A program made the position numbers and the translations under genes. A stretch of 64,000 nucleotides of DNA, from contig NZ_WIXK01000003.1 in assembly GCF_009617595.1 (NCBI RefSeq), positions 372,001 through 436,000 on the forward strand. The letters run 5' to 3'. The DNA comes from Tritonibacter aquimaris. Its GTDB lineage: Bacteria > Pseudomonadota > Alphaproteobacteria > Rhodobacterales > Rhodobacteraceae. Of the stretch, positions 55,391 through 64,000 are shown piece by piece. Below the pieces are notes generated by a model. That model did no database searches and was not told where the DNA came from. It worked only from the letters and a program-made list of their open reading frames with translations. How positions within the stretch are numbered: the first letter of the stretch is position 1; each line of letters begins with the position of its first letter.

Positions 55391-55930
55391 ATGACCCCGA
55401 CACTTATTTTTCTGCTGATCACACTTACACCACCTGTGCTGGCGCGCTGGCTTCGTTCGGATATTGCGATCTTGTTTGTCGCCGCCGCGCTTGGCTTTGG
55501 CCTATGTGCCATTGCTGTTACGGCCAGCAGCGCGTCCAACAGGATGGATGCTGTTTTTATCACAAATGAAACAGTGCGCGACATCACGTCGGGGCTTCCA
55601 TGGATGACATTGATGCAAATCTCTGGCCTGCTGCTGATTTGTGGCGCCATCACATGGCTACAGGAACGGCTAAACGCCATGCACACCCCAATGCTCAGCA
55701 GACTGTCATTTTGGGGATTGTATCTGGGTTTGCTCGTGCCCGTCTTCTCTGTCGTTTTCCTAGTCTTGGTTGCCGAAGCACAAGCGTATCTGCGCGCACC
55801 CGGCTTCAAAGACGGTCTGCGCCTGATCTACTTCGCTGCAACCTATCTCGGCTACGCAGCGCTTTTGTCACTCGCTGGTTTGTTGCTCTATTCCATCACA
55901 CGCCATTTCAGGCGCAGCGCAACACCTTAA
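55391..55930 (+). CDS. Multi-pass membrane protein of unknown function
   Basis: A 179-residue protein with about five membrane helices (roughly 3-20, 22-45, 68-90, 104-132, 144-168). There are few charged residues and no recognised motif. The ATG at 55391 places the first helix at the N-terminus; the reading from 55346 adds a polar stretch without a ribosome site. It overlaps the convergent MYG1 gene by four bases at the stop codons. Confidence 0.6.
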   Translation: MTPTLIFLLITLTPPVLARWLRSDIAILFVAAALGFGLCAIAVTASSASNRMDAVFITNETVRDITSGLPWMTLMQISGLLLICGAITWLQERLNAMHTPMLSRLSFWGLYLGLLVPVFSVVFLVLVAEAQAYLRAPGFKDGLRLIYFAATYLGYAALLSLAGLLLYSITRHFRRSATP

Positions 55931-56871
55931 ACCGCCGCCACCGCAAGTTCTGCCATCTTGAGGATCCCCTCACGGCTGTCGGCCACCGCAATGAAACGGC
56001 CGTTGTGGCAGAATTTCGCGCCCTGAACGCCAGAGGCTGCTTCAAGATCGCCATCGGTCAACCCGGCCCAGGCCTCGGGCAGGTCGGCGCGGTTTTCAAA
56101 GGTGTCGCCGCCCTTGCGGATGGTGGTCAGCGTCCAGTCATCGCCGCGCGGGTGCACCACAAACAACAGATGATCCGCCTGCATGTCTTCCACAGCAGAG
56201 CGAAACGGCATGCCCATCGCCAGTTCAAGCACCTTGCCCGCGCCGGTGGCTGTGATCGCCTCACGCACCATGGTTTCGGCGCGACGCTTGGCCAGTTTGC
56301 GGCGAATGCTGGCCTCAACCAGCTGGCGTGCCAGCTCCAGCGCCTGACCAAAGGCGCGGTCTTCGCCATCTTCGGTGGTGTCATCAAACACGGGCTTCAG
56401 GCTTTCGATCAAAGCAGGTAGGGTCAGCCCCGCCAGCATCGGCCCGGCTTCGCCCGGGTTCATCACCCCATTGTCCATCAGATCAATCGGCAGCACAAAG
56501 CCACGATCAAAGGACGCGTGAATATCTTCCAGATGCGCCTCGGGTACCTCAAGCGCGCGCAGATACTCCAGACCGTAATGCGCCCAGATCAAACCAAAGG
56601 AACTAAAAGGCTGCGCTGTCTCCCCCTCATCACAGGGGCGCAGCGGCACCGGTTTCTGGTGGTGATCAAAGATCTGGCGCGCCGCATCAAATTCACGACC
56701 CACATCATAGATGATGCGATCCTCTGCCGGGCTGATCCATTTGGCATCGCGACTGCGCACCAGTTCGGCCGACGGGTAAAGCGTGGTCAAAATCACAGAG
56801 GACAGCACCTCATCCGCGTGAAAGCCCCCGGAGTGGGTCACAAGGTAAGAAATTGAGGCAGTGTTTGACAT
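55927..56871 (-). CDS. MYG1-family putative metal-dependent hydrolase (UPF0160)
   Basis: A 314-residue MYG1 protein. VTHSGGFHADEVLS and IFDHHQKPVP contain the Asp/His metal sites of the DHH-like fold; DRGFVLPIDLMDNG and SIRRKLAKRRAE follow. The eukaryotic MYG1 is a 3'-5' RNA exonuclease; bacterial relatives are little studied. The ATG at 56871 is chosen because the protein family starts near it; the longer reading runs through a terminator. Confidence 0.88.
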   Translation of the reverse strand: MSNTASISYLVTHSGGFHADEVLSSVILTTLYPSAELVRSRDAKWISPAEDRIIYDVGREFDAARQIFDHHQKPVPLRPCDEGETAQPFSSFGLIWAHYGLEYLRALEVPEAHLEDIHASFDRGFVLPIDLMDNGVMNPGEAGPMLAGLTLPALIESLKPVFDDTTEDGEDRAFGQALELARQLVEASIRRKLAKRRAETMVREAITATGAGKVLELAMGMPFRSAVEDMQADHLLFVVHPRGDDWTLTTIRKGGDTFENRADLPEAWAGLTDGDLEAASGVQGAKFCHNGRFIAVADSREGILKMAELAVAAV

Positions 56872-56899
56872 GGTGTCACGATCCGTTTGCCGGGCAATG

Positions 56900-56922
56900 A
56901 AAAAGGCGACCATTGGGTCGCC
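56900..56922 (-). terminator. Terminator for the NDUFS4-like gene (minus strand)
   Basis: GGCGACC (56905-56911) and GGTCGCC (56916-56922) form a perfect 7-bp stem. On the minus strand five T follow. It separates the NDUFS4-like gene from MYG1. The gap between them (56923-57035) holds only a short hydrophobic minus-strand frame of doubtful status. Confidence 0.75.
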
Positions 56923-57035
56923 CGCACAGTGCATTGATGGGTTTTGCGCCTTATGCCCGTGTCACAGCAAACTGGCAAGCGCGCCCTGACAGGAAAGCGG
57001 CCGCCGCAATAGCGCAGCAGCCAATAAAAACAGGC

Positions 57036-57347
57036 TTAGTGGGTCCAGGCACCGCGGCGGTTGGTGGCAAAGTTCTCACCATAACCACCGGCGCGGATAT
57101 TGGCCTTGCGCGGCTTGGGCTCAACCACCTGCGCGTCAATACCGTGATCGCGGGCATAATCCAGCGCGGCCTCTTTGCTGGAGAACTTCAGCTTGACCTG
57201 GGTCTGGGTATCATCGCTTGAGGTCCAGCCCATCAGCGGATCCACCTCACGGGCGCTGCCTTGCGCATATTCCAACACCCAGCTGCGTGTCTTGGCCATT
57301 CCCGATGTCATGGCATTTCTGGCTGGACGGTAGATACGTGCGCGCAT
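57036..57347 (-). CDS. ETC complex I subunit, NDUFS4-like
   Basis: A 103-residue member of the family of the mitochondrial 18-kDa complex I subunit, common in alphaproteobacteria. It starts [16 protein letters not shown], then [22 protein letters not shown], then [15 protein letters not shown] and [16 protein letters not shown]. It is an accessory, stabilising subunit of NADH:quinone oxidoreductase. It stands alone, away from the nuo operon. Confidence 0.9.
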   Translation of the reverse strand: MRARIYRPARNAMTSGMAKTRSWVLEYAQGSAREVDPLMGWTSSDDTQTQVKLKFSSKEAALDYARDHGIDAQVVEPKPRKANIRAGGYGENFATNRRGAWTH

Positions 57348-57509
57348 GATATTCTCCTGGCAGTGGCTAAGGGATTCCCGTGCCCCCTATATGCGCCAGC
57401 ACGCGCCCCCCATCAAGATGGCAAATAGCGCGCATTTGAGCCGCACACAGGGGATTTACCCCGGAATGCGCAGATTTCCACAGCTTTGGCCATTATCGCC
57501 CTTGAAGAA

Positions 57510-57524
57510 GAACAAATAAGGACC
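57510..57524. promoter_or_regulatory. Degenerate LexA box before uvrB
   Basis: GAAC-N7-GACC at 57510-57524 matches seven of eight fixed bases of the alphaproteobacterial LexA site GAAC-N7-GAAC. It lies 28 bases before uvrB, a usual SOS gene. Confidence 0.45.
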
Positions 57525-57552
57525 AAAATCACCTCCGCCAAAGGAGTCGCTT

Positions 57553-59748
<2,196 letters not shown>

Positions 59749-59849
59749 AAAAACAACCAAACATTTTCGCATATTTAAATCAGCAGACACCACCTTGACG
59801 ATCAGGAAAATCAATCACAGATTGCATGAGGGAAATTTAGGTATTCAAC

Positions 59850-60281
59850 ATGAGCACACACAATATACACGTCTTCATCAGCCATTCTTGGACATATTCC
59901 GCCCACTATAACACACTGGCTAATTGGATTTTTGAACAAAAATGGTCTTTCGGTCAGGCGTCCCTAAACTTTAAGGACTACTCTGTCCCTAAAGACGATC
60001 CCATTCACAACGCCACAAATGATGCGCAATTACAGGCTGCAATATTCGATAAAATTGCCAGATCACACGTAGTAGTAATTCCAGTTGGCATGTACGTAAA
60101 TCGCAGCAAGTGGATCAAAAAAGAGATCAAAGGCGCGCAAGCTTACAGAAAGCCAATCCTATCAGTGAACCCTTGGGGGCAAGAACGAAAGTCTTCAATA
60201 GTGATGTCTGTATCCTCTGACCACTCCGGGTGGAACATGGATCCCTTGGTGGGCAAGATTTGGGGCCTGTACAGACAATGA
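59850..60281 (+). CDS. TIR-like protein (MTH538/ThsB type)
   Basis: A 143-residue single-domain TIR protein of the DUF1863/MTH538 group, the type of the Thoeris ThsB sensor. Seen: strand 1 VFISHSW (8-14), FKDYSVPKDDPI (41-52), SHVVVIPVGMY (72-82), the catalytic-type Glu92 in SKWIKKEI, and VNPWGQERKSS. Thoeris TIRs make an NAD-derived signal upon phage infection that activates a partner. The gene lies in AT-rich DNA: two 60-base lines counted by hand gave 40% and 47% GC, against 65% for a uvrB line. Its stop overlaps the next gene (ATGA). The ribosome site is weak. Confidence 0.88.
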   Translation: MSTHNIHVFISHSWTYSAHYNTLANWIFEQKWSFGQASLNFKDYSVPKDDPIHNATNDAQLQAAIFDKIARSHVVVIPVGMYVNRSKWIKKEIKGAQAYRKPILSVNPWGQERKSSIVMSVSSDHSGWNMDPLVGKIWGLYRQ

Positions 60282-60733
60282 CGACCCAGACTGATGAAGT
60301 TGCGATCTATCAAGTATATGTTCAGACGATTACTGCAACAGAGCAACGTCGGCAGAATGCAGCGGCAGTATATCTTGCCATTGTATCTGCATTGGTGGCG
60401 CTAGCCGGTTCTGACTACAAAGTCGATCCAGTGTACTTGGCGGTTCCGATTACGCTCGTTGGCTTAATCTGGACACTAACAATTCGTTACTTTCGCCGAT
60501 TAGCAAAAGCCAAATTTGCCGTCATCCACGAAATGGAAAAAGGCTGGGCTTTCAAGCCCTTTGACCGCGAGTGGGAGAATTACAAAAGTTTGAAAGCGTG
60601 GAAAGTCAGCTTGACCCACATTGAAACCACCGTTCCCGCCTTAATTTTTCTTGGCGGCATCGGATATTTAGCTTTTAGGCTAGCAATTTTTGCAGCGCCG
60701 TTGCTCAAGCCTATCTGCGCAGCAGTTGGCTGA
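60278..60733 (+). CDS. Small membrane protein coupled to the TIR gene (candidate effector)
   Basis: A 151-residue protein. Two membrane helices (about 27-44 and 51-70) are followed by a soluble, charged stretch (72-115; FAVIHEMEKGWAFKPFDREWENYKSL) and a third hydrophobic segment (118-140). The HELE..-type stretch recalls the RipA-like small membrane proteins seen next to other TIR genes, but I cannot confirm this. No SIR2, SLOG or macro domain is present, unlike ThsA. The ATGA overlap implies production with the TIR protein. A membrane-damaging or channel-forming effector is the natural hypothesis. Confidence 0.75.
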   Translation: MTTQTDEVAIYQVYVQTITATEQRRQNAAAVYLAIVSALVALAGSDYKVDPVYLAVPITLVGLIWTLTIRYFRRLAKAKFAVIHEMEKGWAFKPFDREWENYKSLKAWKVSLTHIETTVPALIFLGGIGYLAFRLAIFAAPLLKPICAAVG

Positions 60734-61010
60734 AATAGTCAACCAAGCATTTCGAAGTGTCGGCTCCCCAGCGCCCTTCCCTTTGCCATCGGTAAACCTT
60801 CAGTTTGATGGGGAGATCGGGCGCAGACCATCCACAGTCTGGTCATGGGGAAAACCGATTGCTGGCGCGCAGCTTTGATACAGCCCCGAACCTGATTCCG
60901 GCGCGCCTTTTCCCCCCTGCAAACCCTTCTGCAACCTTTTGCTGCAAGTGTAAGCCATCACAAAAACCAAATCTCCGCCCTTTCGGCCCCAGCCAAATTT
61001 CAAACCGTCG

Positions 61011-61307
61011 ATGCAGCAGCCCTATCTTCGCCCCCAGTCCCGCCAGCCCACACCCGAAGCCCGCCGTCTGAGCGACGCGGAAAAAGAGCAGATCGGCGAT
61101 TGGGTTGCGTCTAAATGCACTACCAATGACTGCCCCTGCTGCGGTGAAAACGCCTGGGCCATCGGTGACTATCTCATTCAAAACGCAGCCTATGTGCCGG
61201 GCTCGTCCAAACCCGGCCGCGCCTCTTACCCGTCAGTCATGCTGATGTGTTCCCATTGCGCCTATCTGCGCAGCTTTATGGCCGCGCCGATGGGGTTGGT
61301 GGATTAG
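61011..61307 (+). CDS. Small zinc-ribbon-like protein
   Basis: A 98-residue protein with CPCCGENAW (Cys 41, 43, 44) and MCSHCAYLRSFM (Cys 79, 82), a likely zinc ribbon, plus an earlier Cys36. It may be a ribbon of the kind found in nucleic-acid or regulatory proteins. Function unknown. The ribosome site is weak. The 277 bp before it (60734-61010) show no other gene and mark the right edge of the TIR island. Confidence 0.6.
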   Translation: MQQPYLRPQSRQPTPEARRLSDAEKEQIGDWVASKCTTNDCPCCGENAWAIGDYLIQNAAYVPGSSKPGRASYPSVMLMCSHCAYLRSFMAAPMGLVD

Positions 61308-61325
61308 GGGCTGGTGGATTAGGGG
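61297..61325. repeat. 15-bp tandem duplication across two stop codons
   Basis: TGGTGGATTAGGGG occurs at 61297-61310 and again at 61312-61325, separated by one C. The first copy holds the stop of the zinc-ribbon gene (TAG, 61305-61307), the second holds the stop of the convergent ABM gene (61319-61321). Confidence 0.85.
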
Positions 61326-61639
61326 TAGGTTGCCACCACCTCATACATCACCGGTTCAAAACCACGACACAGCGCGTTAAATTCACGGGTTCGCACCCGC
61401 ATTTCGGTGGTGCGCAACATGGCCATAAAATCTTCGCGTTTGGCCCATTGTGAATAATTGGCAATTCGCGTCTGCGCGTCATTCACATGCAAACCCGCCG
61501 CAACAAAACCCGGCTGTTTGGAAATAAATTCCCCATAGGCCAGCTCAAGCGCGTCGAGCAGATCCTGGCAAGTGCCCGGCGTCACATCAAAAGTGGTGAT
61601 CACGGTTTGAATGGGGGTGGATGTCTGGATTGTTGGCAT
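61319..61639 (-). CDS. Antibiotic biosynthesis monooxygenase (ABM) domain protein
   Basis: A 106-residue ABM-fold protein (dimeric ferredoxin-like barrel). ITTFDVTPGTCQDLLDALELAY, QPGFVAAGLHVNDAQTRIANYSQW and KREDFMAML are typical. Members include small monooxygenases and heme-degrading enzymes; the role is not assignable. The ATG at 61639 follows AAGGAGAG. It diverges from a HugZ-like gene. Confidence 0.87.
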   Translation of the reverse strand: MPTIQTSTPIQTVITTFDVTPGTCQDLLDALELAYGEFISKQPGFVAAGLHVNDAQTRIANYSQWAKREDFMAMLRTTEMRVRTREFNALCRGFEPVMYEVVATYP

Positions 61640-61794
61640 CTGGCTACTCTCCTTCTCTCTGCCCCCAGCTTAGGCGCAATTGCGCGTTTTGCGACGATTT
61701 TTTTCTGCTGTGGCGCAGCATTATGCCGCCTTGGCCTGCGCGTCTCTCTATGCCACTGTCGCCGCATCAAAAACTGCCCACCGAGACGCTTCAC

Positions 61795-62286
61795 ATGAGC
61801 ACAGACCGCCCCAATCCGATCCGCGACACCGATGATGACGCCCGCCAGATGGCGCAGGATTTCCTGACCAACAGCCGCCACGCGGCCCTTGGCGTGATGC
61901 TTGCAGATCAACAGCCGCTGGTCACACGGGTCGCCTTTGGCCGTGATCTGGATGGGCAGGCACTGACGCTGATCTCGGGGCTTGCTGCCCACACGCAGGC
62001 ATTAAAAACCAACCCGCGCTGTTCGCTCTTGCTGGGGGAGCCCGGCGCAAAGGGCGATCCGCTATCGCATCCCCGCCTTAGCCTGATGGCCGAGGCTGAG
62101 TTTCTGGATCGCAACGGTGACGATCACGCCGCCCGCGCCGCGCATTATCTGACCCAACAGCCCAAGGCCAAGCTTTACCTCGGCCTTGGTGATTTCACCT
62201 TTGTCCGCCTCAAGGTGACAGGCGCTGCGCTCAATGGTGGTTTTGGCCGCGCCTATACTCTGGAGCCTGCGGATATGGGGCTGTGA
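61795..62286 (+). CDS. HugZ-like pyridoxamine-5'-phosphate-oxidase-fold protein
   Basis: A 163-residue split-barrel protein. ARQMAQDFLTNSRHAALGVM, GQALTLISGLAAHTQALKTNPRCSLLLGEPG and RLSLMAEAEFL fit the N-terminal part of the heme-utilisation HugZ/HutZ family. It has no C-terminal DUF2470-like domain. The ATG at 61795 is chosen on family length; the longer reading from 61621 runs through the divergent promoter. A flavin-binding function is equally possible. Confidence 0.82.
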   Translation: MSTDRPNPIRDTDDDARQMAQDFLTNSRHAALGVMLADQQPLVTRVAFGRDLDGQALTLISGLAAHTQALKTNPRCSLLLGEPGAKGDPLSHPRLSLMAEAEFLDRNGDDHAARAAHYLTQQPKAKLYLGLGDFTFVRLKVTGAALNGGFGRAYTLEPADMGL

Positions 62287-64000
62287 TTAACGATCCATCC
62301 GCACCAGCATCATCACTTCACCGCGCAGGTTTTCCGGCCAGACCAGATTAAGCGCATCGCGCGCACTGCCCTGCCTGAGCTGCACATACGGCATATTGAA
62401 CCGATCCGCCCCGCTTGCGGTTTCAATCGGCCCCAAGGGCACAATGCTGTCGACGCCGCGCAGCTCACCTTCAAAGGGCAGCTGACCCTCGCTTTCAATA
62501 CGCCAACTGCGGCTGCTGGCGTTTTGATCATGGCGCAACCGCAAGGGATTTGCGCTGCGCACGTCAATGCCATGAAAGGTATTGCCGTCAAAAAACACCC
62601 GGTTGGCGCGATCCATATCCAGATCGGAAAACGTGGTATCCACCCGCTCTGCCCGTTCAATACTGCCATTGGTGGAGCGAAACTTATTGCCAGAGACCAC
62701 CACCCCATTGAGAAAATGCCCTCGCCCATAGGGTTTCACCACAATCGGGCTGAACCAGGGGGCCACATGGGCCGACAGAAACACATTGTCGGTGATCGAC
62801 AGCGCCGAAAAGGAAAAGCCGCCGTCATAATCAGGCTCTTCATCGCGTTCATTGGTCCATTCAATCGAACAATTGTCGATGTAGTTGTCAGAAATCGTGC
62901 TGGAGCAATAGGTGGAGGTCAGCACAATCCCGGCTGAGCGCACGCCGCCCGCCACATTATCCCCCTGAAAGAAATGATTGCCGGTGATGGTGTTATTGTC
63001 GCCACCAAGCACGCAGAAATGGCGAAACCGTGTGGCGCGGCAATTGCGCACCTTGAGGTCATTGGCGTTGACGTTAAACGCAATGGATGTGCGATCAGAC
63101 ACAGGCAGCGGATCTTCGGCCGACAGGAATTGGCAATTGTCGATCAACAGGCCCTGACAGCCAGTGTTCATTGAGGTGATGCCCCGATCCTTGGGCCGCA
63201 CCACAAAACAGCCATCCAGCGCAAAAGTCGCCCCCGTAGGTGCCAGACGAATGGCGCTACAGCGGCTGTTGCACTGCAGTTCCACATCGCGCAGGCCAAA
63301 TTTCGACAAAAGGCTAAAGCCGGAAAAATCCAACATGCATTTGAAATGGCGAAAGGTGAACACCTGGCTGCCCGCCGCGTCATAAAGCCCCTCATTCAGG
63401 GTGATCTCGCGCGCGCCCACATTCACCGCCGCCACATAGATTTCGCGCCCGACGCCTGCGCCTTCAACCAGCGACCCCACCTGAATATTGGCGGCATTGG
63501 CCACGTTTTGCAGCTTGCGCTTGTCATCGGGATCATATGTGGCCTGTGAGGTCACAACATCCGTGTCCCAGCTGTTGTTGCTTTCGGCCACCAAGAGCCC
63601 GTTGCGGATTTCGCGATGGGTGGAATAGCTCAAGCGATTGGGGGTGGCCGCCTGCATATCAATCGGCCTGCTGATGCTGATCTGACGCCCTTTCAGGTTA
63701 AAACTGTCATGATCCGGGTTGTTGAGCAGCGCCTGAAACCCTTTGCGAAAGGCCAGCTCTTCATTGCCAAAGGCCGCCGCATAGCTGGGAAACTCAAAAT
63801 TCTTGCGCAAAATCAGAATGGCCCCCGTGGGCATGCGCAGCGTGCCCTCAAACACCACCTCATGATCGAGCGTCAGGGAATTGGCGATGTAATACTGCCC
63901 CTCGGGCACCAGAATACGCCGCCCCTCTGCCGCCTGATCTGCCGCCTCAAAGGCGGCGCGATTGTCAAAACTATTGTCCCCCAGCGCACCAAAATCGCGC
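62287..64000 (-). CDS. Right-handed parallel beta-helix protein (5' end beyond the window)
   Basis: More than 560 residues are visible; the N-terminus lies outside the window. Upstream of 63909 the frame continues with GALGDNSFDNRAAFEAADQAA, the usual start of a pectate-lyase-like beta-helix. Repeats of the type TSNTGCQGLLIDNCQF, VRNCRATRFRHFCVLGGDNNTITGNHF and ISDNYIDN are the coils. Family members are polysaccharide lyases, epimerases or phage-like tail proteins. No catalytic site could be picked out, so the substrate is unknown. Confidence 0.8.
   Translation of the reverse strand, partial: RDFGALGDNSFDNRAAFEAADQAAEGRRILVPEGQYYIANSLTLDHEVVFEGTLRMPTGAILILRKNFEFPSYAAAFGNEELAFRKGFQALLNNPDHDSFNLKGRQISISRPIDMQAATPNRLSYSTHREIRNGLLVAESNNSWDTDVVTSQATYDPDDKRKLQNVANAANIQVGSLVEGAGVGREIYVAAVNVGAREITLNEGLYDAAGSQVFTFRHFKCMLDFSGFSLLSKFGLRDVELQCNSRCSAIRLAPTGATFALDGCFVVRPKDRGITSMNTGCQGLLIDNCQFLSAEDPLPVSDRTSIAFNVNANDLKVRNCRATRFRHFCVLGGDNNTITGNHFFQGDNVAGGVRSAGIVLTSTYCSSTISDNYIDNCSIEWTNERDEEPDYDGGFSFSALSITDNVFLSAHVAPWFSPIVVKPYGRGHFLNGVVVSGNKFRSTNGSIERAERVDTTFSDLDMDRANRVFFDGNTFHGIDVRSANPLRLRHDQNASSRSWRIESEGQLPFEGELRGVDSIVPLGPIETASGADRFNMPYVQLRQGSARDALNLVWPENLRGEVMMLVRMDR

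Noticed and set aside
56951-57035. Short hydrophobic minus-strand frame between the NDUFS4-like gene and its terminator
   Set aside because: The hydrophobic part is short, most of the frame overlaps the NDUFS4-like gene, and there is no good start or ribosome site.

Overview
The window looks like chromosome of a marine Rhodobacterales (Roseobacter group) alphaproteobacterium. Reasons: GC-rich DNA, many LysR regulators and TRAP/ABC importers, a VPLPA-CTERM protein, a cytochrome bd cluster with CydX, an NDUFS4-like complex I protein gene, and protein sequences typical of that group. This is judged from sequence character; no database was searched. I saw no rRNA, tRNA, CRISPR array or intact insertion sequence.

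Layout. 1-5 kb: aldehyde dehydrogenase, LysR regulator, RidA, an orphan LuxR regulator and a VPLPA-CTERM secreted protein. 5.1-10.1 kb: a guanidine operon headed by a recognisable guanidine-I (ykkC) riboswitch. It encodes a three-part ABC importer, a GdmH-like guanidine hydrolase, a histidine-rich putative nickel chaperone and a tiny membrane protein. 10.1-17.3 kb: LysR and a dipeptide-type ABC importer ending in a cytoplasmic phosphodiesterase. 17.4-23.9 kb: cydDC-cydABX (cytochrome bd oxidase and its assembly exporter). 23.9-30.5 kb: an OxyR-like regulator, then a sulfide/persulfide module of Crp/Fnr regulator, persulfide dioxygenase, DUF442-SQR fusion and SulP transporter. 30.6-34.1 kb: phosphodiesterase, MarR/OhrR regulator, and a PAS protein paired with a diflavin reductase. 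34.1-44.8 kb: a DctPQM TRAP importer and a complete hut regulon (hutIHGU opposite hutFC) with a HutC-type operator between the arms.

44.8-49.5 kb is an accessory segment with lower GC: CopC, CopD, two c-type cytochromes, a YHS protein, small Cys/His-rich secreted proteins and a Crp/Fnr regulator with an FNR-like box. 49.8-53.4 kb: DUF779 and oxyR opposite katG. 53.4-59.7 kb: GNAT, an orphan iron-binding protein, a membrane protein, MYG1, the NDUFS4-like protein and uvrB. 59.8-60.7 kb is an AT-richer two-gene island: a Thoeris-type TIR protein translationally coupled to a small membrane protein, which is the best candidate for an undescribed defence system. The window closes with a Zn-ribbon protein, an ABM protein, a HugZ-like protein and a truncated beta-helix protein.

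How the genes work together. Guanidine would be sensed by RNA, imported, and hydrolysed to urea and ammonia. Histidine is degraded to glutamate and formate by the five-step route through formylglutamate. Cytochrome bd, OxyR/KatG, OhrR-type and persulfide modules form a dense group for oxygen, peroxide and sulfide stress.
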